From: Inia geoffrensis
Taxonomy: Eukaryota > Chordata > Mammalia > Artiodactyla > Iniidae
Assembly: GCA_036417435.1 (NCBI GenBank)
Contig: CM070906.1
Span: 43,227,396 to 43,291,395, forward strand
Direction: 5' to 3'
Length of the DNA stretch: 64,000 nt
The notes below the pieces were generated by a model. That model was not told where the DNA came from. It searched no databases and saw only the letters and a program-made list of their open reading frames with translations. Each line of letters opens with the position of its first letter. Within the stretch, counting starts at the first letter, position 1. The position numbers and the translations under genes are program-made. Shown here piece by piece: positions 1 to 10,600 of the stretch.

Positions 1-1679
1 TAATTTGAATTTTTTCAATTCAAGCAATTATACAAAATGAAAATGCATTGTTTTGTGTTAAAATATATATTTAAACATAGTAATTAATAATTTAAAAATA
101 AAAACGGAAACTTCAATCTTTTCCAGGGTATGCCCATGTCTTTCTATGTACCTGTAGGTGAGAAGCTTTCAATTTTTTTCCTTGAATTTAATTAAAGAAA
201 ATCAACTGGGTATTCTATCTTAATTGAACTTAAAGAACTACTGTGTATAAATTCACATTTGGAAACATTCTATGTACAACTGTTTACTTGAGAGTTTTCA
301 ATATTTAACTCAATGTCCATAGCCTACATTGAAGCTGAAGAAATTCTCATTCACCTCAGTTTCTTGAAATGATATGATAAAGCAAATGAACTTTGCAAAG
401 AAAATATATTCTTAGCAATATATAATATAGCTATGCACTCTCCATTGCAGAGTATTCAAAAATGGCACTGAAATATATTGACTAAAAAGAAGCCATGAAC
501 TATGTATTCTGGATTAGGAATTTGTGGTGGCTACATCTACACCATCCTCTGTTTCTTAGGACTAGTTGGTAATTTTGAGAACTTTCAGAAAAATAAGGAG
601 GAGAAGAAAGAGGGCAAGGAGAAGGAGGAGGAGAAGGAGAAAGATATAAAGCTTGAGAATTATGTCATTTCCCACCTTTGAACATATTACTCCCCATTGC
701 TATTAAGCACCAGCTGATCACTTTCAACATCAGTACATTTGTTTCCTCTTCATAAGGACAGGCTATGTGGTGTCATTTGTATTCACCTCAGGCAGACACA
801 GAGCCTCTGCTCATTTCATCAAAGAACTATTTATGAGGCTGTAAAAAAGATGAGTTTCTCTGAATAGTCTCCAAATTAAACTTTTTAAAGTTTAATGTTG
901 GCACACAAGAATAATTACAGTTATAAACCATTAAACATTTAGAAGAAATTTATAGGATTGGAGGGAGAAAATTTACAGCTGTGGCCTAATACAATAAATT
1001 TCCTCTGTAAAAGCAGAACCACAGAAGCATTTCTATTCCAGACTCCGGAAAAAGAAAATGCTTTATTAACATTACCCAAACATGGAGGCACTATATTCGG
1101 ACATTATTTATACAGAAAGATGAATACCTTTAAAAAATATAGTTAATTAACCTTATAAGCAAAAGTCAATTTTTTTTTTAACATCAGTAAATAGAGTGCA
1201 CTAAACTTATTTGTAAGATTAGACTATATATACTCTCTTATACTAGAAGACAATCTAGTGCTTTAGAGCATTTTTATTTTTTCTAAGAGTTATTAAACAT
1301 CAACTATTACACTCCTGGGTGGGTTGGTGATGGTGGGGGGGATTTCTATGAAGTTCAAGCATGTTGTTTAAAAAAAAGTTACCCAGCCCCACAACTACAC
1401 TTCAGTGCCTAGGGAGACGTCTTCCTCTGAAATTCTAATATGCCTTCATAGTGCAGATATGTTTGTTTTTTACTGTTTGCTTAAACAAGGACTGTGTTCT
1501 ACTGGCCCATTAGTGTGATGAAGTAGAGATGTCAGGCAACCACTCAGTCATTGTGAGAAAATATCTGGTCACCAAACAGATTGACTATTCAGTTAACTAA
1601 TCACCTATGGCTTAGAGCTCACTTCTACCTGCCATGCCACTTTAGCCAAAAACACTCATGTCTTTGTTTGTTTGACTCT
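1..1679. other. AT-rich DNA, no gene or recognised repeat
   Basis: I see no open frame with recognisable protein similarity, no splice-linked exon pattern and no repeat family I can name. The only distinctive stretch is a purine-rich GGA/GAA tract at about 595-644. The 62-residue open frame at 958-1146 is what chance gives in AT-rich DNA. Confidence 0.6.
595..644. repeat. Purine-rich GGA/GAA low-complexity tract
   Basis: About 50 bases consist almost only of A and G in GGA, GAA and GGAG units. It is a simple low-complexity tract of the kind that can form triplex-prone DNA. No function is implied. Confidence 0.75.
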
Positions 1680-1689
1680 TCTTTTGTGA

Positions 1690-2110
1690 CATTTAGTAGC
1701 ATTTAAAATTGTTCTTCCAATAGATCTTGTACATTTCTTATTGATTCCTAGGTATTTTCTTTTGCTTGTATAAATAGGTTTGTCTCTTTAATTGTATTAC
1801 CTCACGGGTTGTTGCTGCCCACCTCTTTATTGAATTATCATATCACTTGCAGTGTTAATTAAGTCTCTTGGGTATTTGAGGTAAACGGTAATATCATCTG
1901 TAAATAAGAATAGTTTTATTTCTTTCTGTCTGATTTTTACCCCTCATTTCTTTTATATACATATAGAAGACTTTTAAATGATTGTGGTGATAAAGGAGAT
2001 CTTTACATTTCTCCTTGATTTTGTCGGAGAAGCCATCATAGTTTCCTCATTAGATTTGTTGCTAACATTTGTGTTGATTGAAATAATAAGTAAATAAATA
2101 GATAACTCAA
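1690..2110 (-). repeat. Old L1 (L1M-type) ORF2 fragment, antisense
   Basis: Read on the minus strand this resembles reverse-transcriptase-domain sequence of an old mammalian L1. The plus-strand text has the familiar antisense pattern: a 'ggtaatatcatctgtaaata' stretch at about 1888-1907, which is the complement of the codons around the F/Y-A-D-D catalytic site, followed by the 'agtttcctcattagatttg' type region. Many indels and stops are present, so it is a dead relic. The boundaries are approximate. Confidence 0.65.
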
Positions 2111-2344
2111 GTATGCTTACAAAATATTTTTATGAGGAAGTATTTTTTTTTCAGTGATAAATTTTTTATATGATGTTTAGTATAGGCAAACGAATATTCC
2201 ATTTAGGTCAGCAGGCGGCATTTAGAGAGATGCAGAAGAATTATACTTTTGCTCTTGTTCAAACTTCTGCAGTTACCAGTGAAGACAGAAATAGCCAGGG
2301 CTGTTTATCTTACTTATTTATTTTACTAAACAATTTTCTTTTTC

Positions 2345-2692
2345 TTTTTTCTGACATCTTTATTGGAGTATAATTGCTTTACAATGGTGTGTTAGTTTCT
2401 GCTGTATAACAAAGTGAATCAGCTATAGGTATACATATATCCCCATATCCCCTCCCTCTTGCATCTCCCTCCCACCCCTCTAGGTGGGCACAAAGCACCG
2501 GGCTGATGTCCCTGTGCTATGCGGCTGCTTCCCACTAGCTATCTATTTTACATTTGGTAGTGTATATATGTCCATGCCACTCTCTCACTTTGTCCCAGCT
2601 TACCCTTCCCCCTCCCCGTGTCCTCAAGTCCATTCGCTATGTCTGCATCTTTATTCCTGCCCTGCCCCTAAGTTCATCAGAACCATTCCTTA
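2345..2692 (-). repeat. 5'-truncated L1 3' end, antisense
   Basis: The reverse complement matches the 3' UTR of the full-length L1s in this window. It has the 'caccattgtagagcaatt' region, the G-rich tract (seen here as C-rich runs at about 2448-2478 and 2595-2625) and the region corresponding to 11440-11790 of L1-A. The poly(A) side lies at about 2335-2360 as a T-rich run with interruptions. Only about 350 bp of the element is present. It is more diverged than L1-A and L1-B, so it is older. I could not find a convincing target-site duplication. Confidence 0.85.
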
Positions 2693-2699
2693 CAAGGAA

Positions 2700-3285
2700 G
2701 TGTTTTAATGAGACTTTTAGGATATGTGTGTCTCATCACTGAGTTTTTAGAATCTAAGAAGATAATCATATACTTTCTTAAAAGTTTGGTCTACTGCTGT
2801 ACAGAATTATGTTAATAGACAGATTAATAAAGAGAAACCCTTACCTTCCTGAAATAAGCCCTACTAGATCGTGTTATATTATTATCTTGATATGCTGCTG
2901 GATGATTTGATAAAATTGTATTAAAATACAAGAATATGTTATTCCCTCTAGGAATGATGATTCAGTAATGAATCATGGAAATGATAATGATATAAAAGAA
3001 GACAAATAAAAGCATCAATATTCTTTGTTAAACATACATGGGAAATGAGACCAAATAAAGTGGCAAGCCCAAGAGTTAACTTTATAACCTATTCATTTGT
3101 GCTTTTACAAAGCCTAAACTAACTATTAAAATTAAACATGAGTTTTTAGCAAGTGACTACTATATGTTTGAAAGTGATTATCCAATCATATGATTTTTAC
3201 CAAGTGGCCTTTTACTATGATGGGTATGTCAGTAAAGTAATGATGAACCCAAACAAGGCAAAACAAAAGCCTCACACTGCTGCAA
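2700..3285. other. AT-rich spacer, nothing recognised
   Basis: This is unassigned AT-rich sequence between an antisense L1 3' end and the start of the HAL1-like element. I see no gene and no repeat family I can name. Confidence 0.5.
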
Positions 3286-3289
3286 GAAA

Positions 3290-4500
3290 CCCTGTTTTTT
3301 CTTCTAGAGTGGTGGAGCGAGGACCTTGATGACACTGTCTCCAACAACAGCAGCAAGCCTTTACCTAGAAATAACTACAGCAAAAATATTTTAAAATCTC
3401 TGGAAATTGTCTAAAGGATTTACAGCAAATACAGAAACATCCACTCAAGAAGACATGCTAGATCTTAGTTAGAAAACAAGTGACTGTGGTATTTGATCCA
3501 CAACCTACTCCCATGCTGCTCCCCAGACCTGCATATGGGAACTCTACCCTGGGTGGGTGTAGCAAAAAGGGAGCTCCCCCTCCCTCTAGCTCCCGGTCTA
3601 GGGCTGTGATTTCTCCCCAAAAGGGGAAGGACACTAGTTTATCTTGTCCTCCTCAGCCCCATGTTGCAAAAACACTCTTCTGGGTGAGCACTGGCAACAG
3701 GACTGATGTTCCCTTCATTGTCACAAACCATGAAGATCCTGGGAGACAGCAATTAAGAGGGTCTGGCAGCTCCATAATACTGACAGAAACAAGCAAAATG
3801 GCAGAGCAATCAGAAATACAACAGAGAGCAATAGAGGGACACCTTGAGATCACACTCAACCCTGGGAATCATGAAGATTGTACACATTCACTAGGCTGCC
3901 CAATCTCAGAACAGGATGTGGAAACAATTCCTAAATTTCACACTTATCTATTAACAGGGGGCAGAAAACAACTGGTACAGGGGATTTAACTACAACCTCT
4001 GATCAATGTTGCCTAAGCATTAGGCTACTCTAACTAAGGAACAACTTCTAGGAAGTTTATTTATTTAAAAATAAAATCACATGCACCCTTGATAGTCTGG
4101 AAGACTGTGTGTATGCCCAAGGCTATGCCTGCTCAGAAGTAATCAGAATGAGAACACCCAGGCTACTAGTCCCTGGATGAATGTTTGCCAAAAACTGACT
4201 GTGTTAACAGCACACGAGCCACACACATATCCAACATTAAAGAGTAGAAATCTAACTGGTCAGGAGGCTTAAACACACTCAATGATCAATAAGTGGCTTA
4301 TGCTGACAAAGGAAGAACCATTGGTAGCCATGCTAAAAGATAAAAACAAGCAAAAAAAAAAAAAAAAAGAAAAGTCTAAGCAGGGGTATCAGAAGATTCA
4401 AACTGCAGAGAAACTAAACATCATAGTTTCAGTTCAACCAAGTCACTAGACAAATAAACAAATGACCAATCAAACAACAACAACAAAAATGACAACTCCC
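3290..4500 (+). repeat. HAL1/L1M-like ancient element, part 1 of 3 (5' region)
   Basis: This looks like the 5' part of an old half-L1 (HAL1-like) or L1M element. It continues after L1-A at 11857 and after L1-B at 19205, where the ORF1-like sequence is clear. Pieced together the three parts are about 2.6 kb, close to the size of HAL1, which carries ORF1 but not ORF2. A 169-residue open frame at 3480-3989 lies in this part. It has no recognisable domain and I treat it as chance. The HAL1 family name is from memory of its structure and needs a library search. Confidence 0.55.
4485..4500. repeat. TSD, left copy, of L1-A
   Basis: The sequence aaaaatgacaactccc directly precedes the L1-A 5' end and recurs exactly at 11841-11856 after its poly(A). 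A 16-bp perfect duplication beginning with an A run is the usual product of target-primed reverse transcription at a TTTT/G-type nick. Confidence 0.95.
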
Positions 4501-4512
4501 GGGAGATTAAGA

Positions 4513-4522
4513 AAGATGGCGG
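4513..4522 (+). promoter_or_regulatory. YY1-like initiator motif of L1-A
   Basis: The sequence aagatggcgg occurs 12 bases from the element's 5' end. It has the AAGATGGC core bound by YY1, which in human L1 sits at the same place and positions the transcription start. The same motif is at 12324-12333 in L1-B. The equivalent position in the old L1 at 49.36 kb reads aaggtggcag, which is decayed. Confidence 0.75.
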
Positions 4523-4739
4523 AAGAGTAAGACGCGGAGATCACCTTCCTCCCCACAGATACACCAGAAATACATCTACACGTGGAACAACTCTTACAGA
4601 ACACCTACTGAAGGCTGGCAAAAGACCTCAGACCTCCTAAAAGGCAAGAAACTCCCCACGTACCTGGGTAGGGCAAAAGAAAAAAAGAAAAAACAGAGAC
4701 AAAAGAATAGGGACGGGACCTGCACCAGTGGGAGGGAGC

Positions 4740-5330
4740 CGTGAAGGAGCTAAAGTCTCCACACACTAGGAAGCCCCTTCACGGGCAGAGACTGCGGGAG
4801 GCGGAGGAGGGAGCTTCGGAGCCGCAGAGGAGAGCACAGCAACAGGGGTGCGGAGGGGAAAGCGGAGAGACTCCCGCATAGAGGATCGGTGCCGACCGGC
4901 ACTCACCAGCCCCAGAGGCTTGTCGGCTCACCCGCCGGGGCGGGCGGGGCTGCGAGCTAAGTCTCGGGTTTCGGTTTCAGACGGAGCGCAGGGAAAGGAC
5001 TGGGGTTGGCGGCTTGAACATAGCCTGAAGCGGGTAGTGCACCACGGCTAGCCGAGAGGGAGTCCGGGGGAAAGTCTGCACCTGCCAAAGAGGCAAGAGA
5101 CTTTTAACACACGGCGGGCCTCAGGCTGGTGCAGCGTCACGCCGGCCTCTGCCCCTGCAGGCCCGCCCCGCACGCCGTGCCCCTCTCTCCCCTCGGCCTG
5201 TGTGCGCCAAAGCCCCCGAATCAGAGGCTCCTTTAACCCTGTCCTGTCTGAGTGAAAAACAGATGCCCTCCAGCGACCTACACGCAGAGGCGGGGCCAAA
5301 TCCAAAGCTGAGCCCCTGGGAGCTGTGAGA
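4740..5330 (+). promoter_or_regulatory. GC/CpG-rich promoter part of the L1-A 5' UTR
   Basis: This stretch is strikingly GC- and CpG-rich against the AT-rich surroundings, for example around 4910-4960 and 5155-5210. In mammalian L1s the internal RNA polymerase II promoter lies in the CpG-rich start of the 5' UTR and is silenced by methylation. That role is inferred by position. The corresponding part of L1-B (about 12545-13150) is nearly identical. Confidence 0.6.
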
Positions 5331-5441
5331 ACAAAGAAGTGAAAGGGAAATCTCTCCCAGCAGCCTCAGAAGCCGCGGATTAGAGCTCCACAATCAGCTT
5401 GATGTACCCTGCTTCTGTGGAATACATGAATAGACAGTGAC

Positions 5442-5698
5442 TCATCCCAAATTGAGGTGGTGGACTTCATATGCAAGATTTATGATTTTTTCCCCCTTTT
5501 TCCTCTTTTTGTGAAAGTGTATGTGTACGCTTCTCTTTGAGATCTTGTCTGTATAGCTTTGTTTCCACCATTTGTCTTAGGGTTCTATCCGTCCATTGTT
5601 TTTTTTTTCCTTTTTTTTTCTTAATAATTAATTTTAATAATTCTATTATACTTTACCTTCCCTCTTTCTTTCTTTCCTTCCCCCCTTTATACAACGAA
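5442..5698 (+). repeat. 5'-UTR monomer-like unit 1 of L1-A
   Basis: This unit of about 257 bp starts at tcatcccaa and runs through 'gatttatgattttttcccc', 'gtgtatgtgtac', 'gatcttgtctgtatag' and a CT-rich end. Unit 2 repeats the same blocks in the same order. Tandem promoter units (monomers) are well known in mouse L1 5' UTRs. Their presence in a cetacean L1 is an observation made here by eye. Confidence 0.7.
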
Positions 5699-5955
5699 TC
5701 ATCCCAAGTAGAGGAGGTGGTCTTTGAAAGCAAGATCTATGATTTTTTCCCCTTTACCTCTTTTCGTGAGGGTGTATGTGTAAGCTTCAGTGTAGGATTT
5801 TGTCTGTATAGCGTGGCTTTCAACATTTGTCCTAAGGTTATATCCATCCTTTTTCTTTTTTTTTTCTTTTTTCCCCTAAATAATTATGTTTTAATTCAAT
5901 AACTTTATTATATTTTACTTCATTCTATTTTACTGTATCTACTTTCTGTCCTTTT
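5699..5955 (+). repeat. 5'-UTR monomer-like unit 2 of L1-A
   Basis: This is a diverged tandem copy of the preceding unit, offset by 257 bases. The shared blocks include tcatcccaa at the start, 'tatgattttttcccc' near 5740, 'gtgtatgtgtaagcttc' near 5772 and 'attttgtctgtatag' near 5798. It ends in an AT- and CT-rich stretch as unit 1 does. Both units lie wholly inside the segment missing from L1-B. Confidence 0.7.
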
Positions 5956-6125
5956 TCCTTCCTTCCTTCCTCCCTCCTCCTTTCCTTCCTTCTGGCCTTC
6001 TTTCCTTCTTCTTTCTTTCTTCCTTCCTTCCCTCCCTCCTTCCTCCCTTCCTTCCTTCCTTCCCTCCTTTCTTTCTTTCTTTCTATCTTCCGATTTCTAC
6101 TAATTCTCTCTACTTTCTCTCCCTT
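5948..6125 (+). repeat. Long CTTC/CCTT pyrimidine tract in the L1-A 5' UTR
   Basis: About 180 bases are almost pure C and T in cttc, ccttc and tcctc units. It may have expanded by slippage. If 5404-6300 is an intron, this tract is an obvious binding place for polypyrimidine-tract factors, although it ends about 175 bases before the AG acceptor. Confidence 0.85.
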
Positions 6126-6642
6126 TTAATCTGAGCTGTGTGGATGAAAGGTTCTTGCTGCTCCTGCCAGGAATCAGGACTCTGCCTCTGAGGGGGGAGA
6201 GCCAACATCAGGACACTGGTCCACAAGAGATTTCCCAGCACCGCATAATATCAAACGGCGAAAATCTCCCAGGGATCTCCACCTTAACACCAGCACCCAG
6301 CTTCACTCAACGGCCAGCAAGCTACAGTGCTGGACAGCCTATGCCAAACAACTAGCAAAACAGAAACACTACCCCACCCATTAACAGAGAGGCTGCCTAA
6401 AATCATAATAAGTCCAGAGACACGCCAAAACACACCACCAGACGTGGACCTGCCCACCAGAGAGACAAGATCCAGCCTCATCCACCAGAACACAAGCACT
6501 AGTCCCCTCCACCAGGAAGCATACACAACCCACTAGACCAACCTTAGCCACTGGAGACAGACATCAAAAACAACGGGAACTACGAACCTGCAGCCTGCTA
6601 AAAAAAAAAAAGGGAGACCCCAAACACAGTAAGATAAGCAAA

Positions 6643-7548
6643 ATGAGAAGACAGAAAAACACACAGCAGATGAAGGAGCAAGATAAAAATACACCAGACT
6701 TAACAAATGAAGAAGTAATAGGCAGTCTACCTGAAAAAGAATTCAGAATAATGATAGTAAAGATGATCCAGAATCTCGGAAATAGAATGGAGGCAGGGAT
6801 GGAGAAGATGCAAGAAATGTTTAACAAAGATCTAGAAGAACTAAAGAACAAACAAACAGAGATGAACAACACAATAACTGAAATGAAAAATACACTAGAT
6901 GGGATCAATAGCAGAATAACTGAGGCAGAAGAACGGATAAGTGACCTGGAAGATAAAATAGTGGAAATAACTAATGCAGAGCAGAATAAAGAAAAAAGAA
7001 TGAAAAGAACTGAGGACAGTCTCAGAGACCTCTGGGACAACATTAAACGCACCAACATTCGAATTATAGGGGTTCCAGAGGATGAAGAGAAAAAGAAAGG
7101 GACTGAGAAAATATTTGAAGAGATTATAGTTGAAAACTTCCCTAATATGGGAAAGGAAATAGTTAACCAAGTCCAGGAAGCAGAGAGAGTCCCATACAGG
7201 ATAAACCCAAGGAGAAATACACCAAGACACATATTAATCAAACTCTCAAAAATTAAATACAAAGAAAGCATATTAAAAGCAGCAAGGGAAAAAAAACAAA
7301 TAACACACAAGGGAATCCCCATAAGGCTAACAGCTGATCTCTCAGCAGAAACTCTGCAAGCCAGAAGGGAGTGGCAGGACATACTGAAAGTGATGAAGGA
7401 GAAAAGCCTGCAACCACGACTACTCTACCCAGCAAAGATCTCATTCAGATTTGATGGAGAAATTAAAACCTTTACAGACAAGCAAAAGCTGAGAGAGTTC
7501 AGCACCACCAAACCAGCTTTACAACAACTGCTGAAGGAACTTCTCTAG
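6643..7548 (+). CDS. L1-A ORF1p, RNA-binding chaperone (301 aa)
   Basis: ORF1p coats L1 RNA as a trimer and is needed for retrotransposition in cis, acting in the cytoplasmic ribonucleoprotein particle. The 301-residue frame is open from an ATG preceded by stops to TAG. Residues of about 45-130 are a charged, heptad-like coiled-coil region rich in E, K, N and I (for example ITEAEERISDLEDKIVEI). The RRM-like core follows around residues 135-195 with NIRIIGVPEDEE. The basic C-terminal domain has PRHILIKLSK, a K/R-rich helix and the ARREWQDILKVM motif typical of L1 ORF1. Human ORF1p is 338 residues, so this one is shorter, mainly at the N-terminus. It differs from the L1-B copy at about five residues. 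The next ORF starts 58 bases downstream. Confidence 0.95.
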   Translation: MRRQKNTQQMKEQDKNTPDLTNEEVIGSLPEKEFRIMIVKMIQNLGNRMEAGMEKMQEMFNKDLEELKNKQTEMNNTITEMKNTLDGINSRITEAEERISDLEDKIVEITNAEQNKEKRMKRTEDSLRDLWDNIKRTNIRIIGVPEDEEKKKGTEKIFEEIIVENFPNMGKEIVNQVQEAERVPYRINPRRNTPRHILIKLSKIKYKESILKAAREKKQITHKGIPIRLTADLSAETLQARREWQDILKVMKEKSLQPRLLYPAKISFRFDGEIKTFTDKQKLREFSTTKPALQQLLKELL

Positions 7549-7606
7549 ACAAGAAACACAAGAGGAGGAAAGGACCTATAACAACGAACCCAAAACAATT
7601 TAGAAA

Positions 7607-10600
7607 ATGGGAATAGGAACATGCATATCGATAATTACCTTAAATGTAAATGGACTAAATGCTCCCACCAAAAGACACAGATTGGCTGAATGGATACAAA
7701 AACAAGACCCATATATATGCTGTCTACAAGAGACCCACTTCAGACCTAGAGACACATACAGACTGAAAGTAAGGGGATGGAAAAAGATATTCCATGCAAA
7801 TGGCAGTCAAAAGAAAGCTGGAGTAGCAATTCTCATATCAGACAAAATAGACTTTAAAATAAAGACCATTACAAGAGACAAAGAAGGACACTACATAATG
7901 ATTAAGGGATCGATCCAAGAAGAAGATATAACAATTGTAAATATTTATGCACCTAACACAGGAGCACCTCAATACATAAGGCAAAAACTAACAGCCATAA
8001 AAGGGGAAATCGACAGTAATACACTCATAGTAGGGGACTTCAACACTCCACTTTCACCAATGGACAGATCATCCAAAATGAAAATAAATAAGGAAACACA
8101 AGCTTTAAATGATACACTAAACAAGATGGACTTAATTGATATCTATAGGACACTCCATCCAAAAACAACAGAATACACATTTTTCTCAAGTGCTCATGGA
8201 ACATTCTCCAGGATAGATCATATCTTGGGTCACAAATCAAGCCTTGGTAAATTTAAGAAAATTGAAATTGTATCAAGTATCTTTTCCGACCACAACGCCA
8301 TGAGACTAGATATCAATTACAGGAAAAGATCTGTAAAAAATACAAACACATGGAGGCTAAACAATACATTACTCAATAATGAAGTGATCACTGAAGAAAT
8401 CAAAGAGGAAATTAAAAAATACCTAGAAACAAATGACAATGGAGACACAACGACCCAAAACCTATGGGATGCTGCAAAAGCAGTTCTAAGAGGGAAGTTT
8501 ATAGCAATACAAGCCCACCTTAAGAAGCAGGAAACATCTCGAATAAACAACCTAACCTTACACCTAAAGCAATTAGAGAAAGAAGAACAAAAAACCCCCA
8601 AATTTAGTAGAAGGAAAGAAATTATAAAAATCAGATCAGAAATAAACGAAAAAGAAATGAAGGAAACAATAGCAAAGATCAATAAAACTAAAAGTTGGTT
8701 CTTTGAGAAGATAAACAAAATAGATAAACCTTTAGCCAGACTCATCAAGAAAAAAAGGGAGAAGACTCAAATCAATAGAATTAGAAATGAAAAAGGAGAA
8801 GTAACAACTGACACTGCAGAAATAAAAATGATCATGAGAGATTACTACAAGCAACTCTATGCCAATAAAATGAACAATCTGGAAGAAATGGACAAATTCT
8901 TAGAAATGCACAAACTACCAAGACTGAATCAGGAAGAAATAGAAAATATGAACAGACCAATCACAAACACTGAAATTGAAACTGTGATTAAAAATCTTCC
9001 AACAAACAAAAGCCCAGGACCAGATGGCTTCACAGCCGAATTTTATCAAGCATTTAGAGAAGAGCTAACACCTATCCTTCTCAAACTCTTCCAAAACATA
9101 GCAGAGGGAGAAACACTCCCCAATTCCTTCTACGAGGCCACCATCACCTTGATACCAAAACCAGACAAGGATGTCACAAAGAAAGAAAACTACAGGCCAA
9201 TATCACTGATGAACATAGATGCAAAAATCCTCAACAAAATACTAGCAAACAGAATCCAACAGCACATCAAAAGGATCATACACCATGATCAAGTGGGGTT
9301 TATTCCAGGAATGCAAGGATTCTTCAATATACGCAAATCTATCAATGTGATAAACCATATTAACAAATTGAAGGAGAAAAACCATATGATCATCTCAATA
9401 GATGCAGAGAAAGCTTTTGACAAAATTCAACACCCATTTATGATAAAAACCCTACAGAAAGTAGGCATAGAGGGACCTTTCCTCAACATAATAAAGGCCA
9501 TATATGACAAACCCACAGCCAACATCATCCTCAATGGTGAAAAACTGAAAGCATTTCCACTACGATCAGGAACAAGACAAGGTTGCCCACTCTCACCACT
9601 CTTATTCAACATAGTTTTGGAAGTTTTAGCCACAGCAATCAGAGAAGAAAAGGAAATAAAAGGAATCCAAATCGGAAAAGAAGAAGTAAAGCTGTCACTG
9701 TTTGCAGATGACATGATACTATACATAGAGAATCCTAAAGATGCTACCAGAAAATTACTAGAGATAATCAATGAATTTGGTAAAGTAGCAGGATACAAAA
9801 TTAATGCACAAAAATCTCTGGCATTCCTATATACTAGTGATGAAAAATCTGAAAGTGAAATCAAGAAAACACTGCCATTTACCATTGCAACAAAAAGAAT
9901 AAAATACCTAGGAATAAACCTACCTAGGGAGACAAAAGACCTGTATGCAGAAAATTATAAGACACTGATGAAAGAAATTAAAGACGATACAAATAGATGG
10001 AGGGATATACCATGTTCTTGGATTGGAAGAATCAACATTGTGAAAATGACTCTACTACCCAAAGCAATCTATAGATTCAATGCAATCCCTATCAAACTGC
10101 CACTGGCATTTTTCACAGAACTAGAACAAAAAATTTCACAATTTGTATGGAAACACAAAAGACCCCGAATAGCTAAAGCAATCTTGAGAGCGAAAAACGG
10201 AGCTGGAGGAATCAGGCTCCCTGACTTCAGACTATACTACAAAGCTACAGTAATCAAGACAGTATGGTACTGGCACAAAAACAGAATGATAGATCAATGG
10301 AACAGAATAGAAAGCCCAGAGATAAACCCACGCACATATGGACACCTTATCTTTGACAATGGTGGCAGGAATATACAGTGGAGAAAGGACAGCCTCTTCA
10401 ATAAGTGGTGCTGGGAAAACTGGACAGCTACATGTAAAAGTATGAGCTTAGATCACTCCCTAACACCATACACAAAAATAAGCTCAAAATGGATTAAAGA
10501 CCTAAATATAAGGCCAGAAACTATCAAACTTTTAGAGGAAAACATAGGCAGAACACTCTATGACATAAATCACAGCAAGATCCTTTTTGACCCACCTCCT

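Larger units (their letters stand above)
5404..6300 (+). other. Putative 897-bp intron in the L1-A 5' UTR
   Basis: L1-B lacks exactly this segment: in L1-B base 13215 joins directly to 13216, which correspond to 5403 and 6301. The segment starts with GT (gtaccctg) and ends with AG (agcacccag), with no ambiguity in placing either end. A branch-point-like cttaac is at about 6283-6288 and a long pyrimidine tract lies further upstream (5948-6125). The donor context (gat before gtaccc) is weak. Splicing before reverse transcription explains the precise gap in L1-B. The alternatives are a chance deletion, or an extra 5'-UTR module gained by the L1-A lineage. Confidence 0.6.

Noticed and set aside
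3480..3989. 169-residue open frame, plus strand
   Set aside because: It lies in the 5' part of an old HAL1-like element, has no recognisable domain and is not flanked by gene signals.
5537..5902. 121-residue plus-strand frame rich in F, S and L
   Set aside because: It is made by the T- and CT-rich 5'-UTR units of L1-A and is absent from L1-B.
6564..7382. 272-residue minus-strand frame, repeated at 13479-14297
   Set aside because: It is the antisense shadow of L1 ORF1. Being kept in both copies means little, because the copies are about 98% identical.
9427..9885. 152-residue minus-strand frame, repeated at 16343-16801
   Set aside because: Antisense shadow of the ORF2 reverse transcriptase.
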